Part shown: positions 56,594 to 64,000 of the stretch, one piece after another | How positions within the stretch are numbered: the stretch's first letter is position 1 | How the letters are laid out: each line of letters opens with the position of its first letter | Assembly (NCBI RefSeq): GCF_011250635.1 | Contig: NZ_JAANNP010000001.1 | Coordinates: 92,748 to 156,747 of the forward strand | Reading direction: 5' to 3' | Length of the DNA stretch: 64,000 nt | Source: Motilibacter deserti | Lineage (GTDB): Bacteria; Actinomycetota; Actinomycetes; Motilibacterales; Motilibacteraceae | The notes under the pieces: generated by a model | Seen by the model: the letters and a program-made list of their open reading frames with translations, nothing else | Database searches by the model: none | Told to the model about the DNA's origin: nothing | Translations under genes and position numbers: made by a program

Positions 56594-56677
56594 CCACCTC
56601 AGCGCAGGCCGGCGTCGTCGACCCTGCGCCGTGCGGGGCGGCGGCCCGTTGCGTGAGATCCTCGAGCGTCGGCGAGG

Positions 56678-57619
<942 letters not shown>

Positions 57620-57818
57620 AGGAGGTCCTTCCGATCGGTCCGGGCCGTTGCTGCCTGGATCTTGCCGGTACGCCGTCGTCGTGCCCCGTCGCGGGCCCTC
57701 CATGCGGTAGCCGCCCGGACGTCCTGCGGGAGTGCTACCCCCGTCGGCGGCCGGCGCACCCCGCGGCGGCCGCCCAAGCCCCTGTCGGGCAGCCACGCTG
57801 CGTCCTACCGGCCGAGGG

Positions 57819-58289
57819 TCAGCGCGGGCCCGCCGGACTCGGCGTGCCGGAGGCGGCGGCGATGACGCCCGTGAGCGCGGTGTGCAACTGGCGGAGCTCC
57901 GCGAGGTCCATGCCGAGCCGGTCCACGACCGCCGGCGGGATCTTGAGCGCCTCTTCGCGCAGGGCGACGCCGGCAGGCGTCAGGGACACGGCGAGCAGCC
58001 GCTCGTCGGCCGAGTCTCGCTCCCGGCGGACGTACCCGGCCGCCTCGAGCCGCTTGAGCAGCGGCGACAGCGTCCCGGGGTCGAGCTGCAGCAGTCGGCT
58101 CAGGTCCTTGACGGACAACGGGGCGTGCTGCCAGAGGGCCAGCATGACGAGGTACTGCGGATGCGTCAGGCCGAACGGCTCGAGCAGCGGCTTGTAGACC
58201 GCGACGACCCCGCGCGCGGCCACCGACAGTGCGAAGCAGACCTGCTCCTCGAGCGCGAGGGGGTCGCCGATGTCGTCCAGGTCACCCAC
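57819..58289 (-). CDS. ohrR: OhrR-type MarR regulator (organic hydroperoxide sensor)
   Basis: A 156-residue MarR-family repressor. ALEEQVCFALSVAARGVVAVYKPLLEPFGLTHPQYLVMLALW matches OhrR, with the peroxide-reactive Cys18 and the conserved Tyr residues. The winged helix is LSVKDLSRLLQLDPGTLSPLLKRLEAAGYVRRERDSADERL. Oxidation of Cys18 should release it from DNA. AAAGGAGG lies 5 bases before the GTG at 58289. A palindromic site and a two-way promoter lie upstream. The usual partner ohr (hydroperoxide reductase) is not adjacent. Confidence 0.9.
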   Translation of the reverse strand: MGDLDDIGDPLALEEQVCFALSVAARGVVAVYKPLLEPFGLTHPQYLVMLALWQHAPLSVKDLSRLLQLDPGTLSPLLKRLEAAGYVRRERDSADERLLAVSLTPAGVALREEALKIPPAVVDRLGMDLAELRQLHTALTGVIAAASGTPSPAGPR

Positions 58290-58309
58290 GTCGGCCTCCT
58301 TTCGTCGGC

Positions 58310-58319
58310 TACGATCGTA
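58310..58319. promoter_or_regulatory. Two-way -10 box TACGATCGTA
   Basis: A palindrome giving TACGAT on both strands (58310-58315 plus, 58319-58314 minus), serving ohrR leftward and the small Cys protein rightward. Confidence 0.55.
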
Positions 58320-58346
58320 CCAATGGTTGGGGTACCAACGATTGGT
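58319..58346. promoter_or_regulatory. Candidate OhrR operator
   Basis: A 28-base interrupted palindrome. Outer arms ACCAAT/ATTGGT (58319-58324, 58341-58346), inner arms GTTGG/CCAAC around GGTA. It adjoins the two-way -10 box. Confidence 0.6.
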
Positions 58347-58414
58347 CCTGGTCCGCGAGCTGCCCGGCCAGTTCCAGAACGCGTCCGCAGCGCGAGAAGG
58401 GGCATGAGACCGGA

Positions 58415-58666
58415 ATGGCACGACCCTGGCGGCGCAAGACGACCGAGACCGACGTCAAGCGCGAGCGCCGCAACCCGTTGTTCTTCTTCATGGGCCCGCC
58501 CGACCTCGGCGACCCGAACGAGCCCAGCGCCCCGGCGCCACGCGTCGCCATGGACTGCACATCGTGCGGTCGGCCGATGAGCGAGCACGTCATCGACCGC
58601 TCGCAGGGCCGCTCGGCCACCTACTGCCCGCCCCGCCCCGCCGAGACTGCCGACCAGGCCGGCTGA
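58415..58666 (+). CDS. Small CxxC protein divergent from ohrR
   Basis: An 83-residue product with no family I recognise. A basic start (MARPWRRKTTETDVKRERRN) leads to a Phe-rich segment (PLFFFMGPPDLG), then CTSCGRPMSEHVIDRSQGRSATYC, a CxxC plus a third Cys and a His that could bind a metal or react with oxidants. It is read from the two-way promoter shared with ohrR, so peroxide induction is plausible. AAGGGG lies about 13 bases upstream of the ATG, rather far, so the start is uncertain. Confidence 0.6.
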   Translation: MARPWRRKTTETDVKRERRNPLFFFMGPPDLGDPNEPSAPAPRVAMDCTSCGRPMSEHVIDRSQGRSATYCPPRPAETADQAG

Positions 58667-58823
58667 CCACGACCGCGGGAAGCAGCAAGCCGCCCGCCCG
58701 CCGCGGGTGCAGAGCGCGCCCCGGACGTGCGCGCGTCACCGGCGGCGCGGCAGCGACGCGCGCGTGGCAGGGCGGCACCGGGACGCCTCCGCACACCCGT
58801 GCGGATGCAGGATCATCGCTTCC

Positions 58824-59498
58824 GTGGACGACTCCTTCACCCGCTATCTGGGCTCGCTCGCGGCCTCATGGGACGCCTTCGCGAAGGCGCACGCGGGAGC
58901 GCGGGCCGTGCACGACGACGGCTACATCGCGCTGCTCGACCCCGAGCATCCCGTCCTCACGAACGCCGCCGTCCTCACACCGGGCGCGGTCCCCGAGGTC
59001 CTGGGGCTCCTCCGGCCGCACGCCACGTGGGCCGTCTGGTCCCGCGACGCGGCCACGGCCGCGGCGCTGGAGGCGGAGGGGCTGCGCCGGGACGTCACGA
59101 CCCGGCCGATGCTCGCCCGCCTGCCCGTTCGGTCGGGAGCGCCGGCCCCGGGAGCGCAGGTGCTGCGCGGCGCCGACCCCGGCCGGGTGGCCGAGCTCAA
59201 CGGCGCGGACCCGGAGCTGCTGCGTGGAGTCCCGGGCCTGCGGGCGTACCTCAGCGGCGACGGGGAGTCCGGCCTGGTCCTCCTGCCGCACGGCGACGAC
59301 GTCAACGTCTCGATGGTGGCCACGCGGGAGGGCAGCCGTGGCCGCGGCCTCGCCGGGACCGTCCTGCACGCCGCGCTCGAGGACATGCAGCACGAGGGGA
59401 GCCGGACCGCGACCCTGCAGTCGACCCCCCTCGCCGAGCGGCTCTACGCGCGCCTCGGCTTCTCCCCCGTCGCGACGTGGCAGGAATGGGGCCCGTGA
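58824..59498 (+). CDS. GNAT-fold acetyltransferase-like protein
   Basis: A 224-residue protein with two GNAT-like halves. The C-terminal half shows VNVSMVATREGSRGRGLAGTVLHAALEDMQHEGSRTATLQSTPLAERLYARLGF, the acetyl-CoA motif and the following helix. The N-terminal half (ALLDPEHPVLTNAAVLTPGAVPEVLGLLRPHATWAVWSRDAATAAALEAEGL) resembles a degenerate repeat of the fold. Such double-GNAT proteins are common in actinobacteria and mostly uncharacterised. GTG at 58824 is the best start; no clear ribosome-binding site. Confidence 0.8.
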   Translation: MDDSFTRYLGSLAASWDAFAKAHAGARAVHDDGYIALLDPEHPVLTNAAVLTPGAVPEVLGLLRPHATWAVWSRDAATAAALEAEGLRRDVTTRPMLARLPVRSGAPAPGAQVLRGADPGRVAELNGADPELLRGVPGLRAYLSGDGESGLVLLPHGDDVNVSMVATREGSRGRGLAGTVLHAALEDMQHEGSRTATLQSTPLAERLYARLGFSPVATWQEWGP

Positions 59499-59576
59499 CC
59501 GCAGCGGGTCGAGGCTGCCGCACTCGCCGGGTGCGGGCACCGCGCGAGGCGGCACCGGCACCCGGCGTGGCGGAGG

Positions 59577-60070
59577 TCAGCCCTCGCTGACGTCCAGCGC
59601 CCGCAGCCCCCGGAGGACGGGCTGCGCGGCGGCGACGAGGGCTTCCCTGGCGGCGACATCGGCGGCGTCGCCCTTGACCTGGTTCCTGACCCGGTCGAGG
59701 AACTGCTGGAGGTAGCCGAGCGCCGGGGCCTCTCGGCCGGCGCGCGCCGCATCGACCGCCCGGTCGAAGACGCTCACGCAGGGTGGCCGTGGTGCGGTCG
59801 CTGATCGTGCCGTCGGCGTTGTAGGCGGCGAGCAGGGTCGACCTCCTGCAGCCCCGACACCCAGCTCTCCCGGTACTCCAGGTCCACGAACGGCACGATC
59901 CTGGCCTGCTTCGGCCCGAAGGCCAGGTAGTCGCTGACGTTCCTCCACCATCCGCGGGTGTTCCGGTTGACGGCGACGACGCCGCAGTCGTGCTGGACGT
60001 CAAACAGGACCGAGCGGTATTCGAGAACGATGTCGTTCTCGCCGGCAAGAGCCGGCCGCGGGCGGCCGAG
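59577..60070 (-). pseudogene. Broken gene fragment abutting ftsQ (two frameshifts)
   Basis: Three frames read in turn as coding. The first (from 60070) has AGENDIVLEYRSVLFDVQHDCG, then GWWRNVSDYLAFGPKQARIVPFVDLEYRESWVSGLQEV. After a shift near 59840 comes TLLAAYNADGTISDRTTATLRERL. After another near 59775 comes SVFDRAVDAARAGREAPALGYLQQFLDRVRNQVKG up to the stop at 59577. The last part is a helical FIMAH-like C-terminal module seen in secreted enzymes. The 5' end is missing: the fragment begins within a few bases of the ftsQ stop. GC is a little lower than nearby. The parent function is unknown; probably a remnant of a secreted protein gene. Confidence 0.65.
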
Positions 60071-60075
60071 CGGGG

Positions 60076-60912
60076 TCAGGTGGAGCGCGTCGTCGGCGCG
60101 TCCGGCGCGCTGACGTCGTACGTCTTCGCGTCCTTCACCGCGGCCATGAGGGCCACGAGCACCTCGGCCTTGCGCTGCGCCCGCTCCACGTCGCCCCAGA
60201 CCACCGAGTGGCCGCTGCGCAGCACGAGCGTCACGCTGTCCGGGGTCTTCGCCTCGACGCGGACGACGCGCTTCTGCAGTCCGGCGGGCAGCCCGCCGAC
60301 GACGACGGCCGCGGCCACCCGCGTCGGGCCGGCGGCCGTACGCAGCACCGGCAGCGCCGTCTTGCCCTTCGCCGCAGCCGGCGGTGCCGGAGCGAACGCG
60401 ACCCCGGCGGCGTCGACGTAGGTCAGCCCGCTGTCGCGCATGGACGTGACCGCCACCGGCGTCCGCTCCGCGACGGTGACGACGAGCGTCCGCGGGAAGC
60501 GGCGCTCGACCCGGACGTCGCGCACGGCGGGTATGGCGGCCACGCGCTCGCGGACGGCGGCAGGGTCGACCCGCGCGAGCGGGAAGCCGGGCGAGACGTC
60601 GGCGGCGGCGCGTACCTGCTCGGGGGGCACGCGGGACGCGCCGACCACCTCGACCGTCCGCACCCCCAGCAGCGAGGTCCCGAGGGCCACCCAGGCGGCC
60701 ACCCCGAGCAGGACGACGAGGCCGGCCAGGACGCCCATCGCACGCGGGGACAGCCGGGGACGGACGACCCGGCGCGGCGCGGGGGACGCGCCCGCGGGAC
60801 CCGGCGGCGCCGGCCGCTGGCGGGGCATCCCGGACCGCGCGGGCGCACGGCCCGGCGCACCCGGGCGGGTGCCCGCGCGCCCGGCCCGGTCCGGCGGCCG
60901 CCGCGGCTTCAC
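60076..60912 (-). CDS. ftsQ: Cell division protein FtsQ
   Basis: FtsQ (278 residues), a single-pass divisome protein linking FtsL/FtsB. A long Pro/Arg-rich cytoplasmic tail precedes the membrane helix MGVLAGLVVLLGVAAWVAL. The POTRA domain reads VRTVEVVGASRVPPEQVRAAADVSPGFPLARVDPAAVRERVAAIPAVRDVRVERRFPRTLVVTVAERTPVAV, matching the family. GTG at 60912 overlaps the murC stop (GTGA). In most actinobacteria ftsZ follows directly; here a broken gene and about 23.5 kb of accessory genes follow. Confidence 0.94.
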   Translation of the reverse strand: MKPRRPPDRAGRAGTRPGAPGRAPARSGMPRQRPAPPGPAGASPAPRRVVRPRLSPRAMGVLAGLVVLLGVAAWVALGTSLLGVRTVEVVGASRVPPEQVRAAADVSPGFPLARVDPAAVRERVAAIPAVRDVRVERRFPRTLVVTVAERTPVAVTSMRDSGLTYVDAAGVAFAPAPPAAAKGKTALPVLRTAAGPTRVAAAVVVGGLPAGLQKRVVRVEAKTPDSVTLVLRSGHSVVWGDVERAQRKAEVLVALMAAVKDAKTYDVSAPDAPTTRST

Positions 60913-62327
60913 CGCGGGGCCTGCAGCAGCTCGAGGACCTCCGGTCCCACCATCGTCACGTCACCCGCGCCGAGGGTCAGCACGACGTCGCCGCCCCGGG
61001 CGCGCTCGACGAGCCGCCCGGCGACGGCCGACCAGGACGGCTCGAAGCACACCTGCTCCCGCGGGAGCTGCACGGCCGCGGCGACCGAGGCTCCGGTCGC
61101 TCCGGGCAGCGGGTCCTCCCCGGCCGGATAGACCTCCATGACGACGACCTCGTCGGCCAGCGCGAGCGCCGCGCCGAACGCGTCGCGGAACGCCGCGGTC
61201 CGCGAGTAGCGGTGCGGCTGGAACGCCACGACGAGCCGCCCGCCGAGCGCGACGCCACGCGCCGCGCGCAGCGTCGCCTCCACCTCGGTCGGGTGGTGCG
61301 CGTAGTCGTCGTAGACCCGGATGCCCGCGGCCGTCCCCTTGTTCTCGAAGCGGCGGCGGGTGCCGGTGAAGGCGGCGAGGCCGTCACGGACGTCCGCGGC
61401 GGGGAAGCCGAGGCCCAACGCGGTGGCGAAGGCTGCAGCGGAGTTCAGGGCATTGTGCCGCCCCGGCACCTGCAGCTTGACCTCGCCGAGCCGTCGCCCG
61501 CGATGGACCGCAGACCAGCGCGACCCCGGGCCGACGAGGCGGAGCCCCTCGACGCGCAGGTCTGCGTCCTCGGCCTCGCCGTAGGTCTGAACTCGGATTC
61601 CTGCATCGCGAGCCTGTTGTGCGAGCAGGCGGGCGCCGGGGTCGTCGGCGCACGTGACCATCAGCCCGCCGGGGAGCACCCGGTGCGCGAACGCCTCGAA
61701 GGCCGCCGTGACCGCCTCCCCGGTGCCGTAATGGTCCAGGTGGTCGGCCTCGACGTTCGTGACGATGGCGGCGTCGGGCGAGTAGAGCAGGAACGACCCG
61801 TCGCTCTCGTCGGCCTCGGCGACGAACAGGTCGCCGGAGCCGTTGTGGGCGTTGGCCCCGGACTCGTTGAGGCTGCCGCCGATCGCGAACGACGGGTCGG
61901 CCCCGCAGTGCTGCAGCGCCACGGTCAGCATCGAGGTCGTCGTCGTCTTGCCGTGCGTGCCCGCGACCGCGACGGCGCGGCGCCCGGCCATCACCGCGAC
62001 GAGCGCGGCAGCGCGCGGCAGCACCAGCAGCCCGCGCGCCTGGGCCTCGGTTAGCTCCGGGTTGTCCGGGCGGATCGCGCTCGACACGACGACCGTGTCC
62101 GCGTCGGCGACGTTGGACGCGGCGTGCCCGATGTGCACGGTGGCGCCCAGCGCGCGCAGGGCGGTGACCGTACGCGACTCCCGCGCGTCACTGCCCGAGA
62201 CCGGGATGCCGCGGGCGAGCAGGATCCGTGCGATGCCGGACATGCCGGCGCCGCCGATGCCGACGAAGTGGACGCGCCCCAGCGCGTCGGCCGGCGGGAC
62301 GGGGTCTGGTGCGGGGACGGCGCTCAT
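60909..62327 (-). CDS. murC: UDP-N-acetylmuramate--L-alanine ligase
   Basis: MurC (472 residues) adds the first amino acid of the peptidoglycan stem peptide. It has [22 protein letters not shown] (UDP-binding domain), the ATP loop [39 protein letters not shown] and [18 protein letters not shown], all conserved. The ATG overlaps the murG stop (ATGA), and the end overlaps ftsQ (GTGA). No upstream frame extension is used. Confidence 0.96.
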   Translation of the reverse strand: MSAVPAPDPVPPADALGRVHFVGIGGAGMSGIARILLARGIPVSGSDARESRTVTALRALGATVHIGHAASNVADADTVVVSSAIRPDNPELTEAQARGLLVLPRAAALVAVMAGRRAVAVAGTHGKTTTTSMLTVALQHCGADPSFAIGGSLNESGANAHNGSGDLFVAEADESDGSFLLYSPDAAIVTNVEADHLDHYGTGEAVTAAFEAFAHRVLPGGLMVTCADDPGARLLAQQARDAGIRVQTYGEAEDADLRVEGLRLVGPGSRWSAVHRGRRLGEVKLQVPGRHNALNSAAAFATALGLGFPAADVRDGLAAFTGTRRRFENKGTAAGIRVYDDYAHHPTEVEATLRAARGVALGGRLVVAFQPHRYSRTAAFRDAFGAALALADEVVVMEVYPAGEDPLPGATGASVAAAVQLPREQVCFEPSWSAVAGRLVERARGGDVVLTLGAGDVTMVGPEVLELLQAPR

Positions 62328-63421
62328 CGACGCTCCCCCTCGGCCACACCGAGCACGAGCGCGGCGAGCCGGTCGTCCCCGTCGCGGCGCCCGAACTCGG
62401 CCGCCGCGCGCCCCATCGCCTCGAGGCGCGGCGCGTCGGCCAGCAGCGGCGCCAGCGTAGAGGCGACCCACTCCGGCGTGCAGTCGGCGTCGTCGACGAG
62501 AAGGCCGCCACCCGCGCGGACGACCGGCTCGGCGTTGAGGCGCTGCTCGCCGTTGCCGTGCGGCAGCGGCACGTAGGCGGCGGGCAGCCCGACCGCGGCG
62601 AGCTCGGCACACGTCATGGCGCCCGCGCGGCAGAGCGCGACATCGGCGGCGGCGTAGGCGAGGTCCATGCGGTCGAGGTACTCCAGTGCGACGTAGGGAG
62701 GGCCGGACGTCCGCTCGACCGGGACGACGTTGCCCCGGCCTGCTGCGTGCAACACCTGCACGCCCGCCGCGGCCAGGGCGTCCGCGCCCCCGTGCACCGC
62801 GAGGTTGAGCCTGCGGGCGCCCTGCGAGCCGCCGAAGACGAGCAGGGTCGGCAGGTCGGGCGCCAGCCCGAGCTCGGCCCGGGCGGCGGCCCGGACACCG
62901 GCCCGGTCCAGCGTCGTGATCGTGCGGCGCAGCGGCATCCCGACGTAGTCCGCGTGCCGCAGCGGCGTGTCCGGCCATGCGCCCGCGACGTGGTGCGTGA
63001 GCCGGGCGCCGAGGCGGTTCGCCAGCCCCGGGCGCGCGTTGGCCTCGTGCACGACCACGGGGACGCCGAGCCGTCGGGCGGCGAGGTACGCCGGGGCGGC
63101 CACGTAGCCGCCGAACCCGACGAGGACGTCGGCCTCGGTGCGGCGCAGCACGGCCGCAGCCGCCCGGACGGCGCCGACGAGCCGGGCCGGGACCTTGAGC
63201 AGCGCCGGGCTCGGCCGGCGCGGCACCGGCACCGGCGGGATGAGGGCGAGGTCGTAGCCACGCTGGGGCACCAGCCGTGTCTCGAGGCCGCGCTCGGTCC
63301 CGAGCGCGGTGACCCCGATGTCGGGCCGGGCACGGCGCAGGGCGTCGGCGAGCGCGAGCGCGGGCTCCACGTGGCCTGCGGTCCCGCCGCCGGCGAGGAC
63401 CACATGCAAGCTGGCGGGCAC
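62324..63421 (-). CDS. murG: UDP-GlcNAc:lipid I glycosyltransferase
   Basis: MurG (365 residues) makes lipid II on the inner face of the membrane. It contains [71 protein letters not shown] and [43 protein letters not shown], the full set of family loops. It begins one base after the ftsW stop and overlaps murC, so the cluster is one operon. Confidence 0.96.
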   Translation of the reverse strand: MPASLHVVLAGGGTAGHVEPALALADALRRARPDIGVTALGTERGLETRLVPQRGYDLALIPPVPVPRRPSPALLKVPARLVGAVRAAAAVLRRTEADVLVGFGGYVAAPAYLAARRLGVPVVVHEANARPGLANRLGARLTHHVAGAWPDTPLRHADYVGMPLRRTITTLDRAGVRAAARAELGLAPDLPTLLVFGGSQGARRLNLAVHGGADALAAAGVQVLHAAGRGNVVPVERTSGPPYVALEYLDRMDLAYAAADVALCRAGAMTCAELAAVGLPAAYVPLPHGNGEQRLNAEPVVRAGGGLLVDDADCTPEWVASTLAPLLADAPRLEAMGRAAAEFGRRDGDDRLAALVLGVAEGERR

Positions 63422-63422
63422 G

Positions 63423-64000
63423 TCAGCGTCCTCCTGCGGTACGCGGCGACGGGGCGGGCCGCGGCTCGGGCGGCCGGCGGGCCGGCTGCGGGCGGGATGC
63501 GGGTGCGGGGCGCCCGGTGCTGCGGACCGGGGCCGCCGGGCGTGGCGAGGGGCGGCGGCGGGGCTCCGGCTCGCCCGGAGCGGCCCCGCCGGGCGGCGCC
63601 GAACCGGACGCTCCCGTGCCCCGGGCTCTCCCTCCGGCAGCTGCCGGGCGGCCCGTTGGGGAGTCGGGCCGGCCGGACATGCCCGCGGCCCGCGGCCGGG
63701 GGGCGCCCGCAGGCAGGCGCCGGCCGCGGCGTGCCTCGTCCCGGGCGAGCGCGAGCAGGAGCCCGATGGCGGCCATGGTGGTCAGCAGCGCCGAGCCGCC
63801 GGCCGAGACGAGCGGCAGCGGGATGCCGATGACCGGCACGACACCGAGGACCGCGCCGATGTTGACCAGGGTCTGGAACGCGATCCAGATCGTGACCCCG
63901 GCGGCGGCGAGCCGGACGAAGGAGTCCTGCGTGCGCATCGCCACGCGGAGGCCGCCGTAGCAGAGCGCCCCGAAGAGCGCGAGCACGAGCAGCGTGCCGA
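63423..64000 (-). CDS. ftsW: FtsW, 3' part (runs off the window)
   Basis: The last 191 residues of a SEDS-family peptidoglycan glycosyltransferase. Membrane segments include [37 protein letters not shown], and the family motif [31 protein letters not shown] Pro/Arg/Gly-rich cytoplasmic tail of about 100 residues follows, longer than usual. The gene heads the murG-murC-ftsQ part. The 5' end lies beyond base 64000. Confidence 0.93.
   Translation of the reverse strand, partial: GTLLVLALFGALCYGGLRVAMRTQDSFVRLAAAGVTIWIAFQTLVNIGAVLGVVPVIGIPLPLVSAGGSALLTTMAAIGLLLALARDEARRGRRLPAGAPRPRAAGMSGRPDSPTGRPAAAGGRARGTGASGSAPPGGAAPGEPEPRRRPSPRPAAPVRSTGRPAPASRPQPARRPPEPRPAPSPRTAGGR

Overview
The window is very GC-rich DNA from an actinobacterium (Actinomycetota). 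Evidence: frequent GTG starts, genes coupled by 4-base GTGA/ATGA overlaps, a bifunctional PriA-type HisA, a DivIVA/SepF/FtsZ division cluster, an ultrashort actinobacterial T-box on ileS, and many TANNNT boxes 5-8 bases before a start codon (leaderless transcripts). A methyl-accepting chemotaxis protein suggests a motile lineage. I do not assign a genus.

Layout. (1) 1-13.2 kb, mostly minus strand: histidine and tryptophan synthesis. hisD-hisC-hisB-hisH is tightly coupled; then come a small membrane protein, priA, a secreted trypsin-like protease inserted in the cluster, hisF, and hisI-trpE-Trp membrane protein. (2) 13.2-28.8 kb: housekeeping and stress genes. These are a Lon-like domain protein, ybaK, dnaE, a divergent XRE-cupin regulator/BenE transporter pair with an operator, a kinase-fold protein, a tyrosine phosphatase, an ABC exporter under a SoxR-type promoter, soxR, rluD-like, lspA, a TraR/DksA zinc protein and a frameshifted DUF167 gene. 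(3) 28.8-36.6 kb: ileS with a translational T-box, then ftsZ-yggS-sepF-yggT-divIVA read leftward. (4) 36.6-60.07 kb: about 23.5 kb of accessory genes lying between ftsZ and ftsQ, which are normally neighbours. (5) 60.07-64 kb: ftsQ-murC-murG-ftsW, the other half of the division/cell-wall cluster, on the same strand.

The accessory block holds flavin/F420-type oxidoreductases, a cobalamin-riboswitch-controlled CbtB-CbtA cobalt uptake pair beside a FhuF-like Fe-S protein, a PhoD-type phosphatase, an orphan chemoreceptor with a possible flagellar-sigma promoter, an unusual nine-residue-repeat small protein, a Tat-exported formamidase, and a plant-polysaccharide locus (GH51 arabinofuranosidase, two sugar permeases, binding lipoprotein, LacI regulator, secreted CE1-type esterase) tied together by three matching LacI operators. 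It ends with an AHSA1-cupin fusion, a DUF808 membrane protein, an OhrR regulator with a two-way promoter, a GNAT protein, and a broken gene that abuts the ftsQ stop codon.

The observations I rate highest are the split division cluster with its degraded junction gene, the SoxR box inside a 19-base-spacer promoter that reads into an uncharacterised 62-residue protein and an ABC exporter, and the nine-residue-repeat protein.
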